Below, one piece after another: positions 56,933 to 64,000 of a stretch of DNA of 64,000 nt (its first letter is position 1; each line of letters starts with the position of its first letter). Source of the stretch: Syntrophobacterales bacterium (lineage in GTDB: Bacteria > Desulfobacterota > Desulfobaccia > Desulfobaccales > 0-14-0-80-60-11); the NCBI GenBank assembly GCA_023512475.1, contig JAILZL010000006.1, positions 25,767 through 89,766 on the forward strand. The letters run 5' to 3'. Made by a program: the position numbers and the translations under genes. The notes beneath the pieces were generated by a model. That model had not been told where the DNA came from, made no database searches, and was given only the letters and a program-made list of their open reading frames with translations.

Positions 56933-57766
56933 TCAGCTGCCGCCCTTGGCCTTCCGGGGGGCCCGGGTCCCCGCGGCCTTCCTCCCTTCCCCTTTGGCCG
57001 CGGCCACGCTCCGGGCCAGGGCCTCCATGAGGTTGATGACCTTCTCGGGCTCGGGCCGGGCCGCCACCCGGTATTCCTCCCCCGCAGCCTTGGCCTGGAT
57101 GAGGGACAGGACGCTCTGGGTGTATTCGTCGGGGTATTTCTCCGGGGTGAAGGGGCCGGCCAGGGCCTCGATGAGGGTGCGGGCCAGGGCCAGACCCTTC
57201 TGGTCCACCGGCACCTTGAGCACCTCCGCCGCCTCCTCCAGGCGCTCCACCGCCACGATCTCCTCGGGGTAATGGAGGGTGAAGGCGATAAGGGCCCCCT
57301 GATAGGGCCGGATGGCGAAGAGGTGCTGGCGCTGCCGCAGCACCCCCTTGGCCAGGGCCGCCCTCTTGGCCTCGAAGAGGGCCCGGTGCAGGAGGGCGAA
57401 GGCCTCGGTCCCGGCCTGGCCGTCGGGCACCAGATAGTGGGCGTCGGCGTAATACAGAGGATGGATCTCCCGCTCATCCACGAACTGGAGGATCTCCATG
57501 ACCTGGGAAGCCGCCGCCCGGGCCCGCTCCAGCTCCTCGTCGGTCACGGTGATGTAGAGGTCCTTGCCGTAGCGGTAGCCCCGGATGAGCTCCTCGGCGG
57601 CCAGCACCTTCCGGCAGTGGGGGCAGTAGCGCTGCTGCACAATCTTGGTGCCGCAGTCTCTGTGCAGGAGCTCAAAGCTCAGGACCTTGGGGGTCAGGGC
57701 GTGATAGAGGCGGACGGGGATGGTGACCAGGCTGACCTTAAGGTAGCCCTTCCAGATGGCTTTCAT
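56933..57766 (-). CDS. ku: Non-homologous end joining protein Ku
   Basis: MKAIWKGYLKVSLVTIPVRLYHALTPKVLSFELLHRDCGTKIVQQRYCPHCRKVLAAEELIRGYRYGKDLYITVTDEELE. Confidence 0.96.
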   Translation of the reverse strand: MKAIWKGYLKVSLVTIPVRLYHALTPKVLSFELLHRDCGTKIVQQRYCPHCRKVLAAEELIRGYRYGKDLYITVTDEELERARAAASQVMEILQFVDEREIHPLYYADAHYLVPDGQAGTEAFALLHRALFEAKRAALAKGVLRQRQHLFAIRPYQGALIAFTLHYPEEIVAVERLEEAAEVLKVPVDQKGLALARTLIEALAGPFTPEKYPDEYTQSVLSLIQAKAAGEEYRVAARPEPEKVINLMEALARSVAAAKGEGRKAAGTRAPRKAKGGS

Positions 57767-57899
57767 GGCCGAGGCCCCGGGAGGAAATGGGCGGCAGGCG
57801 CCTGCTTTCCTTATATCCGAGGGCCGCGGCTTTGGCAATGTCTGTGGGAAACCGGGGGAGGAGGGGGATGTTTCCCTGGGCCTCCCCCGGCCCCCCGCT

Positions 57900-58688
57900 T
57901 CACTTGGCCGGCCACTCGTGGAACTGCACCCACAGCACCGCGCCGTATTCCGCGTCCTTTTTCCTGCCGTCCTTGTCCGGCACTGCCTGCTTTTCCGTGG
58001 TCAGGGCGGCAAAGCCCCACCAGCCCGGGGCCGGGGGCGAGAAGGTGAAGACCCCGTTTTTGTCCGTCTTCACCACCTGGGCCACGAAATAGTCATTGGG
58101 AGCCTTCACCCGGCCGCCGTCGTTCCAGAATTCCACCTCCACGTCGGCGTCCGGCAGGGGTTTCCCCTTGAACTTCACCTGGCCCTGGAAGACATTGCCG
58201 GCGTAGAGCCCGAAGGGCCGGGTCAGGGGGATGATCTCCGCCTTCAGCCCCACCTCGGCGTCCCAGCCCTCCTCGGCCCCGAAGGCGGCCACATAGGTCT
58301 TGGTCTGGTGGATGATGAACTTATTCTCCGCCGGCTCCCAATAGGGCTGGGGGTCGAAGTAAAAGGCGTAGATACCGGGCTTTTTCAGGGCGAAGGTGGT
58401 CTGCCAGGCGGGCTGGCCCAGGACCTGGGTCTCCTTCAGGGTGGCCAGGAGATCGGTCCTGTCCTTGCCTGCCTTCACCCCGAATTTCACCGGCCTGGCC
58501 ATCACCATGCCCTTCTGCTCAAAGGGGTGGCAGAAGGCCAGAGTCAGGGCAATCTCCGGCTTGTCCTCCTGCATCACCATGGCCTTGTCCGGCAGGAGGA
58601 GCCCGAAGTGGGCCCCGGCCACCCCGGCCAGGCCCAGGATCACGGCGCACCCCAACACGACTCCCGGCAAAACAAAACGCGGCATCAT
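57900..58688 (-). CDS. DUF4198 (NikM/CbiK-like accessory) periplasmic protein
   Basis: Signal peptide, AHFGLLLPDKAMVMQEDKPEIALTLAFCHPFEQKGMVMARPVKFGV..., DVEVEFWNDGGRVKAPNDYFVAQVVKTDKNGVFTFSPPAPGWWGFAAL. Confidence 0.8.
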   Translation of the reverse strand: MMPRFVLPGVVLGCAVILGLAGVAGAHFGLLLPDKAMVMQEDKPEIALTLAFCHPFEQKGMVMARPVKFGVKAGKDRTDLLATLKETQVLGQPAWQTTFALKKPGIYAFYFDPQPYWEPAENKFIIHQTKTYVAAFGAEEGWDAEVGLKAEIIPLTRPFGLYAGNVFQGQVKFKGKPLPDADVEVEFWNDGGRVKAPNDYFVAQVVKTDKNGVFTFSPPAPGWWGFAALTTEKQAVPDKDGRKKDAEYGAVLWVQFHEWPAK

Positions 58689-58700
58689 TTTCCTCCTCAG

Positions 58701-58872
58701 CTTGGCAGGTTAGTGACAAAGGTTATTCGGGGAAGGGGCCGGAGATCCCAGCCCCCTCCCCTGCCCCTCCCCCAACCCCGGAGATGGGAGCTGGCGGCGC
58801 CACACCGACCAAACCGGCCCGCCTGCTCCCACCGGATTTCCGGGAAGGGGTGTTTTTCAGGCGCCTGTCAGG
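58701..58872 (-). repeat. Dispersed intergenic repeat, copy R5
   Basis: Reverse strand CCTGACAGGCGCCTGAAAAACACCCCTTCCCGGAAATCCGGTGGGAGCAGGCGGGCCGGTTTGG...CAGCTCCCATCTCCGGGGTTGGGGGAGGGGCAGGGGAGGGGGCTGGGATCTCCGGCCCCTTCCCCGAATAACCTTTGTCACTAACCTGCCAAG. Confidence 0.9.
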
Positions 58873-58900
58873 TGGGGGGCAGGGAAAGCCTTTCCCCGGA

Positions 58901-59371
58901 TCATCTTTTCCGCCAGGCCTCCCACACGGGATGACCCTGGGCATCCCGGAGCACCAGGACAAAGCCGCCTTTGGTAAGCTCAAAGGCGATGACCCTCAGC
59001 CCCTTGTCGGGGGATTTTTCGCACACCCCCTTGACCCGCACCTCATCCCCGGGCCTGAGCTCGAACTCCTGGCGCTCCAGGAACCACACCGGGCCCAGAT
59101 GCACGTGCACCCGGCCTTTGGTCTTGGTATCCAGGAGGAGTGCCATGCCGGGATACATTCCCTCCGCCAGGGTTTCGGTGAGGACCCTCACCACCTTCCC
59201 CTGCTCCTGAAAATCCTGGCAGGTGGCGGTGACCGGACAGAGGTAAGGGGCATAGGGGCAGGGCCGGAACCCCTGACCCCGGCCCTGGGCGTGGGCCGTC
59301 GGGTCCATCCCGGCCGCCGTAAGCAGCAGCCCCATCGCCAGGCCAAAAACGAGCATCTGCCAGCGCTTCAT
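58901..59371 (-). CDS. Small secreted protein of unknown function (OB-fold-like pattern)
   Basis: Signal peptide MKRWQMLVFGLAMGLLLTAAGMDPTAHA; GKVVRVLTETLAEGMYPGMALLLDTKTKGRVHVHLGPVWFLERQEFELRPGDEVRVKGVCE. Confidence 0.6.
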   Translation of the reverse strand: MKRWQMLVFGLAMGLLLTAAGMDPTAHAQGRGQGFRPCPYAPYLCPVTATCQDFQEQGKVVRVLTETLAEGMYPGMALLLDTKTKGRVHVHLGPVWFLERQEFELRPGDEVRVKGVCEKSPDKGLRVIAFELTKGGFVLVLRDAQGHPVWEAWRKR

Positions 59372-59396
59372 CCGCCGGTTCCTCCTTTAGGCTTTT

Positions 59397-60404
59397 TCAG
59401 AAAGCGTACACCAAAGACAAAAGCGGTGTTACTGCGGCATCGGCGTTTTTGCCGGCAAGGTCGATATTGACCCCGAAGGCAAAGGAGAGCTTCTCTGTGG
59501 CCATGTATTCAATACCCGGCAGCACGGAGAGGAGCGCGGCCGGCGGGGTGTTGGCCTTGTGCCCGAAGAGCCGGCCGCCGTCCCAGAAGCTGGTGAGCTC
59601 CAGGAGGGCCACCCATTTCCTGGTCAGGGGGTATTCCGCCGCCAGGTTCACGGTGACAAAATCCCGGGGATAGACCCGGCCCTCGTCGCCGGTGTAGGCG
59701 GTCTGCATGGAGTACCACAGGTTGCCGTAGAGGATCAGCGGCCGGAGCCACTTCTGCAGGTTCAGCCCCACGGTGAAGACATAAGCGCCCCCGCCGATGG
59801 CATCGGTGCCCAGGAAGCGGGGGTTCAGGTGCTTGTAGTGCCCGGAGGGGAAATCCACCGCGAAGAGGGCGGTGACGGTGGGGATGGTCCGGGTCTCCTC
59901 CACCAGGCGGTACTTCAGGGTCAGGTTGATGTCGCCGATGCCCCCGAAATTGGCGGAACGTTCGCCCCCCGGGGCCGGCTCATCCACATGGCTGGCCCAG
60001 TTGTGGATGTACGGGAGCACCACAAAGGCCTCCAGGTTGTTCATCAGGCCGTAAGTGAACTTGTATTCCATGCTGAAGGAGCGGAAATCCCCCCCGGGGG
60101 AGACCCGCCGCCAGCTCTGGGTGAAGCGGTGGGTGACAAAGGCCAGCCCGAAGGTGGGCTGGAGGGCAAATCTGCCCTTCTCAATGGGAATGGCGGTATC
60201 CGTGATGATGGGTCCGAAGGTGGAAGGACATTCATCGCCTTCCTCTTTCTTCTGCCCCTCCTGGCCTCCCGGGCCTTCCTGGGCCTCCCCCGTGCCGGGG
60301 GTGACCTCCGGCGGGGCCGCCCCGCGGCCCGCCTGCGGCAGACCCAGGTTCAGCGGCCAAGCCAGAATCAGGGCCATCAGCATCAGCCACAATCTCCTTA
60401 TCAT
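59397..60404 (-). CDS. Outer-membrane transporter/porin-like beta-barrel protein
   Basis: Signal peptide; alternating beta pattern RFALQPTFGLAFVTHRF, FSMEYKFTYGLMNNLEAFVVLPYIHNW, GGIGDINLTLKYRLVEE; terminal aromatic SLVYAF. Confidence 0.72.
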   Translation of the reverse strand: MIRRLWLMLMALILAWPLNLGLPQAGRGAAPPEVTPGTGEAQEGPGGQEGQKKEEGDECPSTFGPIITDTAIPIEKGRFALQPTFGLAFVTHRFTQSWRRVSPGGDFRSFSMEYKFTYGLMNNLEAFVVLPYIHNWASHVDEPAPGGERSANFGGIGDINLTLKYRLVEETRTIPTVTALFAVDFPSGHYKHLNPRFLGTDAIGGGAYVFTVGLNLQKWLRPLILYGNLWYSMQTAYTGDEGRVYPRDFVTVNLAAEYPLTRKWVALLELTSFWDGGRLFGHKANTPPAALLSVLPGIEYMATEKLSFAFGVNIDLAGKNADAAVTPLLSLVYAF

Positions 60405-60428
60405 ACGTTCATCCCCCTTCTGCCCCCC

Positions 60429-61088
60429 TTACTCCGGTTGGCAGCAGTGTGTATGCACATGGCAGCATTTCTTGACGGTTTCGTTGAGGAAATCCCGCTC
60501 ATGGGAGACGATCATGTATGGAATCGTCAGCTCCTTCAGGATGTGGGCGAGGCGGTGCTTGGTGGCCTCGTCCAGGCCGGCGGTGGGTTCGTCCAGCAGC
60601 AGGAGCTCCGGCTCCATGGCCAGGACGGTGGCCAGGGCCACCAGTTTCTTCTCCCCGCCGGAGAGTTTGTAGGTGATGCGTTCCTCAAACCCCTCCAGTC
60701 CCAGTTTCGCCATGGTCTCCCGGGCGAGAGCGACGGCTTCTGCCGTGGTCTTCCCCTGATTGAGAGGACCGAAGGCCACATCCTCCAGCACCGTGGGGCA
60801 GAAGAGCTGATCATCCGGATTCTGGAAGAGCAGTCCCACCCGCTGCCGGACCCAGGCAAAGTCCTTTTCGGTGCTCACCTGCCGGCCGAAGATGAGGATG
60901 CGGCCATGTTGGGGTTTCAACAATCCCATGAGGAGGTGGAGAAGCGTGGTCTTGCCGGCGCCGTTGGGGCCCACCAGCCCCAGGTGCTGCTCCGGCAGGA
61001 GCTCAAAAGTGAAGTCCTGGAACACCGGCCGGGGCGCGCCGGGATAGCGGAAGGTGAGGTTCTCCACCCGAATAATGGGCTCGCTCAT
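60429..61088 (-). CDS. cbiO: ECF-type cobalt/nickel transporter ATPase CbiO
   Basis: IRVENLTFRYPGAPRPVFQDFTFELLPEQHLGLVGPNGAGKTTLLHLLMGLLKPQHGRILIFG, LFQNPDDQLFCPTVLEDVAFGPLNQG, LSGGEKKLVALATVLAMEPELLLLDEPTAGLDE. Confidence 0.94.
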   Translation of the reverse strand: MSEPIIRVENLTFRYPGAPRPVFQDFTFELLPEQHLGLVGPNGAGKTTLLHLLMGLLKPQHGRILIFGRQVSTEKDFAWVRQRVGLLFQNPDDQLFCPTVLEDVAFGPLNQGKTTAEAVALARETMAKLGLEGFEERITYKLSGGEKKLVALATVLAMEPELLLLDEPTAGLDEATKHRLAHILKELTIPYMIVSHERDFLNETVKKCCHVHTHCCQPE

Positions 61089-61095
61089 GGCCGCT

Positions 61096-61884
61096 TCACC
61101 AGGCCCCCAGGCGCCGGGCAGCCAGGGGCAGGAGCCACTCCACCCCCGCCACCCCCAACAGGCCCAGGCCCGAGAGGGTGAAAAAGATCCGGTCCCGGCG
61201 CTGCCAGGAGAATTCCTTCAGACTGTAAAACCGCCCCCGGAAACCCCGGCAGAGCATGGCCTGATAGACCCGCTCGGAGCGGTCGTAGCTGCGCACCAGG
61301 AGCATGGCCGCCAGATAGGCATAGCTCCGATAGGTGTGGAGGTCGGTGCGGGGCCGAAACCCCCGGATCTTCATGGCCGTCACCAGGCGCTGGTATTCCT
61401 CCTCAAAGACATAGAGATAACGGTAGGTGAAGAGCAGGAGATGGCAGAGCTTGTCCGGCAGGCGCAGGCGGTGCAGGGCCTGCCCCAGATCCACGATGGG
61501 CACCGTGGCCGCCAGGGCGATGAGCCCCAGGAGGATGGCGTTGGACTTCAGGGTGATGAGGCCGGCGGCGGCCAGACCCTCCCGGGTGGCCGCCAGCCAG
61601 CCCCAGCGCCAGAGCACCTCCCCGGGATAGGTGAGGGGGAGCACCAGCCAGAGAAAGACCACAAAGCCGTTCACCACCAGCAGCCGGGCGGCCACCCGGC
61701 GGGGGGGGAGTTTGGCCAGGGCCAGCCATAGGAGGGCCAGACCCAGCCCGGCCGCTGCCGTCCGGGGCGAGGCGGCCACCGCCACCAGCACCGCAAAGGT
61801 CCCGGCCACCAGCACCTTGCCCCGGGGATCCAGGCGGTGGATCAGGGAATCCCCTTCAGAAAAGGGCTCCCGGATGAGGCTCAC
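61096..61884 (-). CDS. cbiQ: ECF-type cobalt/nickel transporter transmembrane protein CbiQ
   Basis: GTG start VSLIREPFSEGDSLIHRLDPRGKVLVAGTFAVLVAVA; LLFTYRYLYVFEEEYQRLVTAMKIRGFRPR; ERVYQAMLCRGFRGRFYSL. Confidence 0.92.
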   Translation of the reverse strand: MSLIREPFSEGDSLIHRLDPRGKVLVAGTFAVLVAVAASPRTAAAGLGLALLWLALAKLPPRRVAARLLVVNGFVVFLWLVLPLTYPGEVLWRWGWLAATREGLAAAGLITLKSNAILLGLIALAATVPIVDLGQALHRLRLPDKLCHLLLFTYRYLYVFEEEYQRLVTAMKIRGFRPRTDLHTYRSYAYLAAMLLVRSYDRSERVYQAMLCRGFRGRFYSLKEFSWQRRDRIFFTLSGLGLLGVAGVEWLLPLAARRLGAW

Positions 61885-62537
61885 GGGCGGTTCTGCCTCC
61901 GGCTCTGAAAGTAGGCCCACAGGCCGAAGAAGCCCAGGATGTAACCGATCCCCCCCAGGATGTCCGGCAGGGTGGTGCGCCTCTGGGAGAGCTGGGCCAG
62001 CATCTCCTTCACCGGGGCCAGCTGCCGCTCCAGGGCCCGGTTCAGGAGGGCCTCCAGCTCCGGGGCCTCCGGGGCGGCCGGGGTCCGGGCCGCGCCGGCT
62101 GCCGTCACTGGGGCGGGGGAAGCCGGGACGGCCGGAGGAGCCGGCGCCGCCGCAGGCGGGGGGAGGTAGGCCTCCGCCTTCAGGAGCCACTCCCCCCGAT
62201 GGCCGAGGCCCGCCTCCACCACGATCTTCAGATCCAGGCGCTCCGCCGCGGCCGCCTCCGGGATCCTGAAGGAGAACTTTCCCTGGTCATCGGTGGCGCC
62301 GCTGAGCAGCTCCCGGCCGTCCGGGGCGGCCAAAACCAGGATTTTCCCCTGGCGCACCGGGGTGTCCGGCACGAACTTGGCCTCCACCTGGATGTTGTCC
62401 CCCTCGGCGAAGGCGAAGACGAGCACCCGGTGGGCCAGGGCCGGGGCGGCGGTCAGGAAAAGGGCCAGGGTCAGTGCCCCCCCGAGCGACGCGGGCCGCC
62501 AGAGGGGCTGTTTCCCGGCAGCATCAACCCGTACCAT
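61881..62537 (-). CDS. CbiL/NikL-type additional membrane component of Co/Ni ECF transporter
   Basis: ALAHRVLVFAFAEGDNIQVEAKFVPDTPVRQGKILVLAAPDGRELLSGATDDQGKFSFRIP..., C-terminal TM ILGGIGYILGFFGLWAYFQSRRQ; 4-bp overlap with cbiQ and 14-bp overlap with cbiM. Confidence 0.8.
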   Translation of the reverse strand: MVRVDAAGKQPLWRPASLGGALTLALFLTAAPALAHRVLVFAFAEGDNIQVEAKFVPDTPVRQGKILVLAAPDGRELLSGATDDQGKFSFRIPEAAAAERLDLKIVVEAGLGHRGEWLLKAEAYLPPPAAAPAPPAVPASPAPVTAAGAARTPAAPEAPELEALLNRALERQLAPVKEMLAQLSQRRTTLPDILGGIGYILGFFGLWAYFQSRRQNRP

Positions 62538-63135
62538 AGATTCCCTCCAACATTTCCGGGCGCACCTTTTTCAGAAAGAGAAAGACAAACAGGGTGATGA
62601 TGCCTTCGATGATCATCACCGGGAGGTGGGCCAGGGCCACCAGCTGGGCCACCCGGAGGAAGGCCTCCCCGGTGAAGAGCAACGCCAGGGCCACCAAAAG
62701 GCCGCTTAAGAGAATGGCGGTGGCGCCGCAGGCAAAGGCCGCCACCGAAGCGCCGGGGCCCCCCCGCCGGAGCAGGCCCCGATAAGCATAGAAACAGACC
62801 ACCGCCGGCACCGCCATGGTGAGGGTGTTCACCCCCAGAACCGTGAGCCCCCCGAACTGGAAGAGCAGGGCCTGCAGAAAGAGGGCGATGAGGATGGCGG
62901 GGAAGGCCGGCCACCCCAACAAGAGCCCCATGAGGCCGTTGAGGACCAGATGCAGGCCCACCGGCCCCACCGGCACATGGATGAGGGTGGCCACAAAGAA
63001 GGCGGCGGAAAGCAGGGCCACCCGGGGGATGGCCTCATAATCCAGCTTCTTCAGACCGAGGGCGGTGCCCGCCGCCGCCAGGGCCGCTCCTCCGGCCAGC
63101 ACCGCCGGCGAGAGCACCCCTTCCGAAATATGCAT
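62524..63135 (-). CDS. cbiM: Cobalt/nickel ECF substrate-specificity component CbiM
   Basis: MHISEGVLSPAVLAGGAALAAAGTALGLKKLD (MHI N-terminus), IHVPVGPVGLHLVLNGLMGLLLGWPAFPAILIALFLQALLFQFGGLTVLGVNTLTMAVPAV. Confidence 0.95.
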   Translation of the reverse strand: MHISEGVLSPAVLAGGAALAAAGTALGLKKLDYEAIPRVALLSAAFFVATLIHVPVGPVGLHLVLNGLMGLLLGWPAFPAILIALFLQALLFQFGGLTVLGVNTLTMAVPAVVCFYAYRGLLRRGGPGASVAAFACGATAILLSGLLVALALLFTGEAFLRVAQLVALAHLPVMIIEGIITLFVFLFLKKVRPEMLEGIYGTG

Positions 63136-63181
63136 GCCCTTCCTTCCGCCGGTCGCCCGAAAACTTCCGGCGCCGGCCAAT

Positions 63182-63235
63182 AAAAAAGGCCCTGAAGGCC
63201 CCTCCCTTCCGGGAGGCCGGCAAGCCTTCATGGCC
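63182..63235 (-). terminator. Intrinsic terminator/attenuator-like hairpin in cbiM leader
   Basis: Reverse strand GGCCATGAAGGCTTGCCGGCCTCCCGGAAGGGAGGGGCCTTCAGGGCCTTTTTTATT: nested stems TGAAGGC/GCCTTCA and CCTCCC-GGAA-GGGAGG followed by U6; ends about 47 nt before cbiM ATG. Confidence 0.7.
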
Positions 63236-63288
63236 TGAGTGAGCACTTCCGCGACGTCCGCCGTGGGGCTTCATGCCCCGTCCGTGAC

Positions 63289-63319
63289 TTTATATATTCC
63301 GTGGCCACGGAAAATGCAA
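63289..63319 (-). promoter_or_regulatory. cbiM promoter with perfect 16-bp palindromic operator in the spacer
   Basis: Reverse strand TTGCAT-TTTCCGTGGCCACGGAA-TATATAAA; palindrome TTCCGTGGCCACGGAA (63297-63312) lies between -35-like TTGCAT and -10-like TATATA (17-nt spacer) or TATAAA (19-nt spacer). Confidence 0.65.
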
Positions 63320-63357
63320 GGGATTTTCCTGTCGCCCGCCGCCCCGACCCCGGGCCA

Positions 63358-63385
63358 TTGACATGCCGGGCCGTGGGATTAATAT
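63358..63385 (+). promoter_or_regulatory. Putative sigma70 promoter for the PAS sensor gene
   Basis: TTGACA (63358-63363), 16 nt, TAATAT (63380-63385). Confidence 0.6.
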
Positions 63386-63501
63386 GAAGATGGAATTTCT
63401 CCGGGAGATTTTCTGATATCGACATAACTTGACCGGGCCGGCCCCACCCGGGCGGCGGCAGGGCTTGCCACCACCCCTGGCGGGCCGCCCGGCGGACCGC
63501 G

Positions 63502-64000
63502 ATGATGGACGCCCCCAAAACTCCGGAACCCGAAGCTCTGAGGCCGCTCCCGCCCCGGGACACCCCTGGGGAGGCAACCGCCCCCGCCACGGAACAGGCC
63601 CTGCGGGAGGCCCTGGCCTTCATGGAGAGCATCGTCGAGACGGTGCGGGAGCCTCTGGTGGTCCTGGACGCCCAGCTCAGGGTGGTGGCGGCCAATCCCT
63701 CTTTTTACCGCACCTTCCAGGTGACCCCGGGGGAGACGGAGGGCCGTTTTCTCTATGACCTGGGGAACCGGCAGTGGGACATCCCCCGCTTACGGGAGCT
63801 GTTGGAGAAGATCATCCCGGAAAAAAGCGTCTTTGAAGACTTCGAGGTGGAGCATGACTTTCCCCATATCGGGGTCAAGACCATGCTTTTGAACGCCCGG
63901 CTGCTCCCCGGGCGGGCGGGCCGGCCGGACATGATCCTGTTAGCCATCGAGGACATCACCGAGCGCAAGCGGGCCCAGGAGGCCCTGCGCCGGGCCTACG
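63502..64000 (+). CDS. PAS-domain signalling protein (probably sensor kinase), truncated by window edge
   Basis: MMDAPKTPEPEALRPLPPRD...FMESIVETVREPLVVLDAQLRVVAANPSFYRTFQVTPGETEGRFLYDLGNRQWDIPRLRELLEKIIPEKSVFEDFEVEHDFPHIGVKTMLLNARLL...ILLAIEDITERKRAQEALRRAY; open to the end, so absent from the ORF track. Confidence 0.85.
   Translation, partial: MMDAPKTPEPEALRPLPPRDTPGEATAPATEQALREALAFMESIVETVREPLVVLDAQLRVVAANPSFYRTFQVTPGETEGRFLYDLGNRQWDIPRLRELLEKIIPEKSVFEDFEVEHDFPHIGVKTMLLNARLLPGRAGRPDMILLAIEDITERKRAQEALRRAY

Overview
High-GC (apparently >65% by eye) bacterial chromosomal segment, densely coded. From gene content I guess a Desulfobacterota-like lineage, but this is inference only. Main blocks: (1) 5'-truncated def, a Met-Gly-rich Spy/CpxP-like protein, an MBL hydrolase, nadE, paaK-like ligase, chrA, meaB, rlmD. 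(2) A large cobalamin locus, about 10.3-26.4 kb: cobO, cbiB, cobD, cbiP, cbiH, cbiG, cbiF, cbiET, cbiD, cbiL, cbiC, cbiA, btuF, btuD, btuC. It is headed by a recognisable cobalamin riboswitch with a terminator/antiterminator platform on the minus strand. (3) SLT transglycosylase, hcp, LemA/DUF2207, a C45-type hydrolase and tRNA-Arg(CCG). (4) An Mla-type lipid transport operon, a large secreted protein with a repeated 'YY..G.W...GPW' module, a Ca2+/H+ exchanger, a K+ channel and an RND efflux operon. (5) A divergent ARPP-1-like/WYL regulator pair beside a stand-alone ATP-dependent DNA ligase and Ku. (6) A CbiMLQO-type cobalt (or nickel) importer with secreted and outer-membrane accessory genes, behind a promoter whose spacer holds a perfect 16-bp palindrome; then a 3'-truncated PAS sensor. 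The most unusual signal is a dispersed intergenic repeat family of about 85-177 bp (five long and two partial copies, both orientations). It has imperfect terminal inverted repeats, a GGCCGGCCGATTTTG-type core and a long G/C-rich hairpin followed by CCCGAATAA and T-rich sequence. One copy lies between 12-bp direct repeats at the 5' end of a secreted-protein gene.
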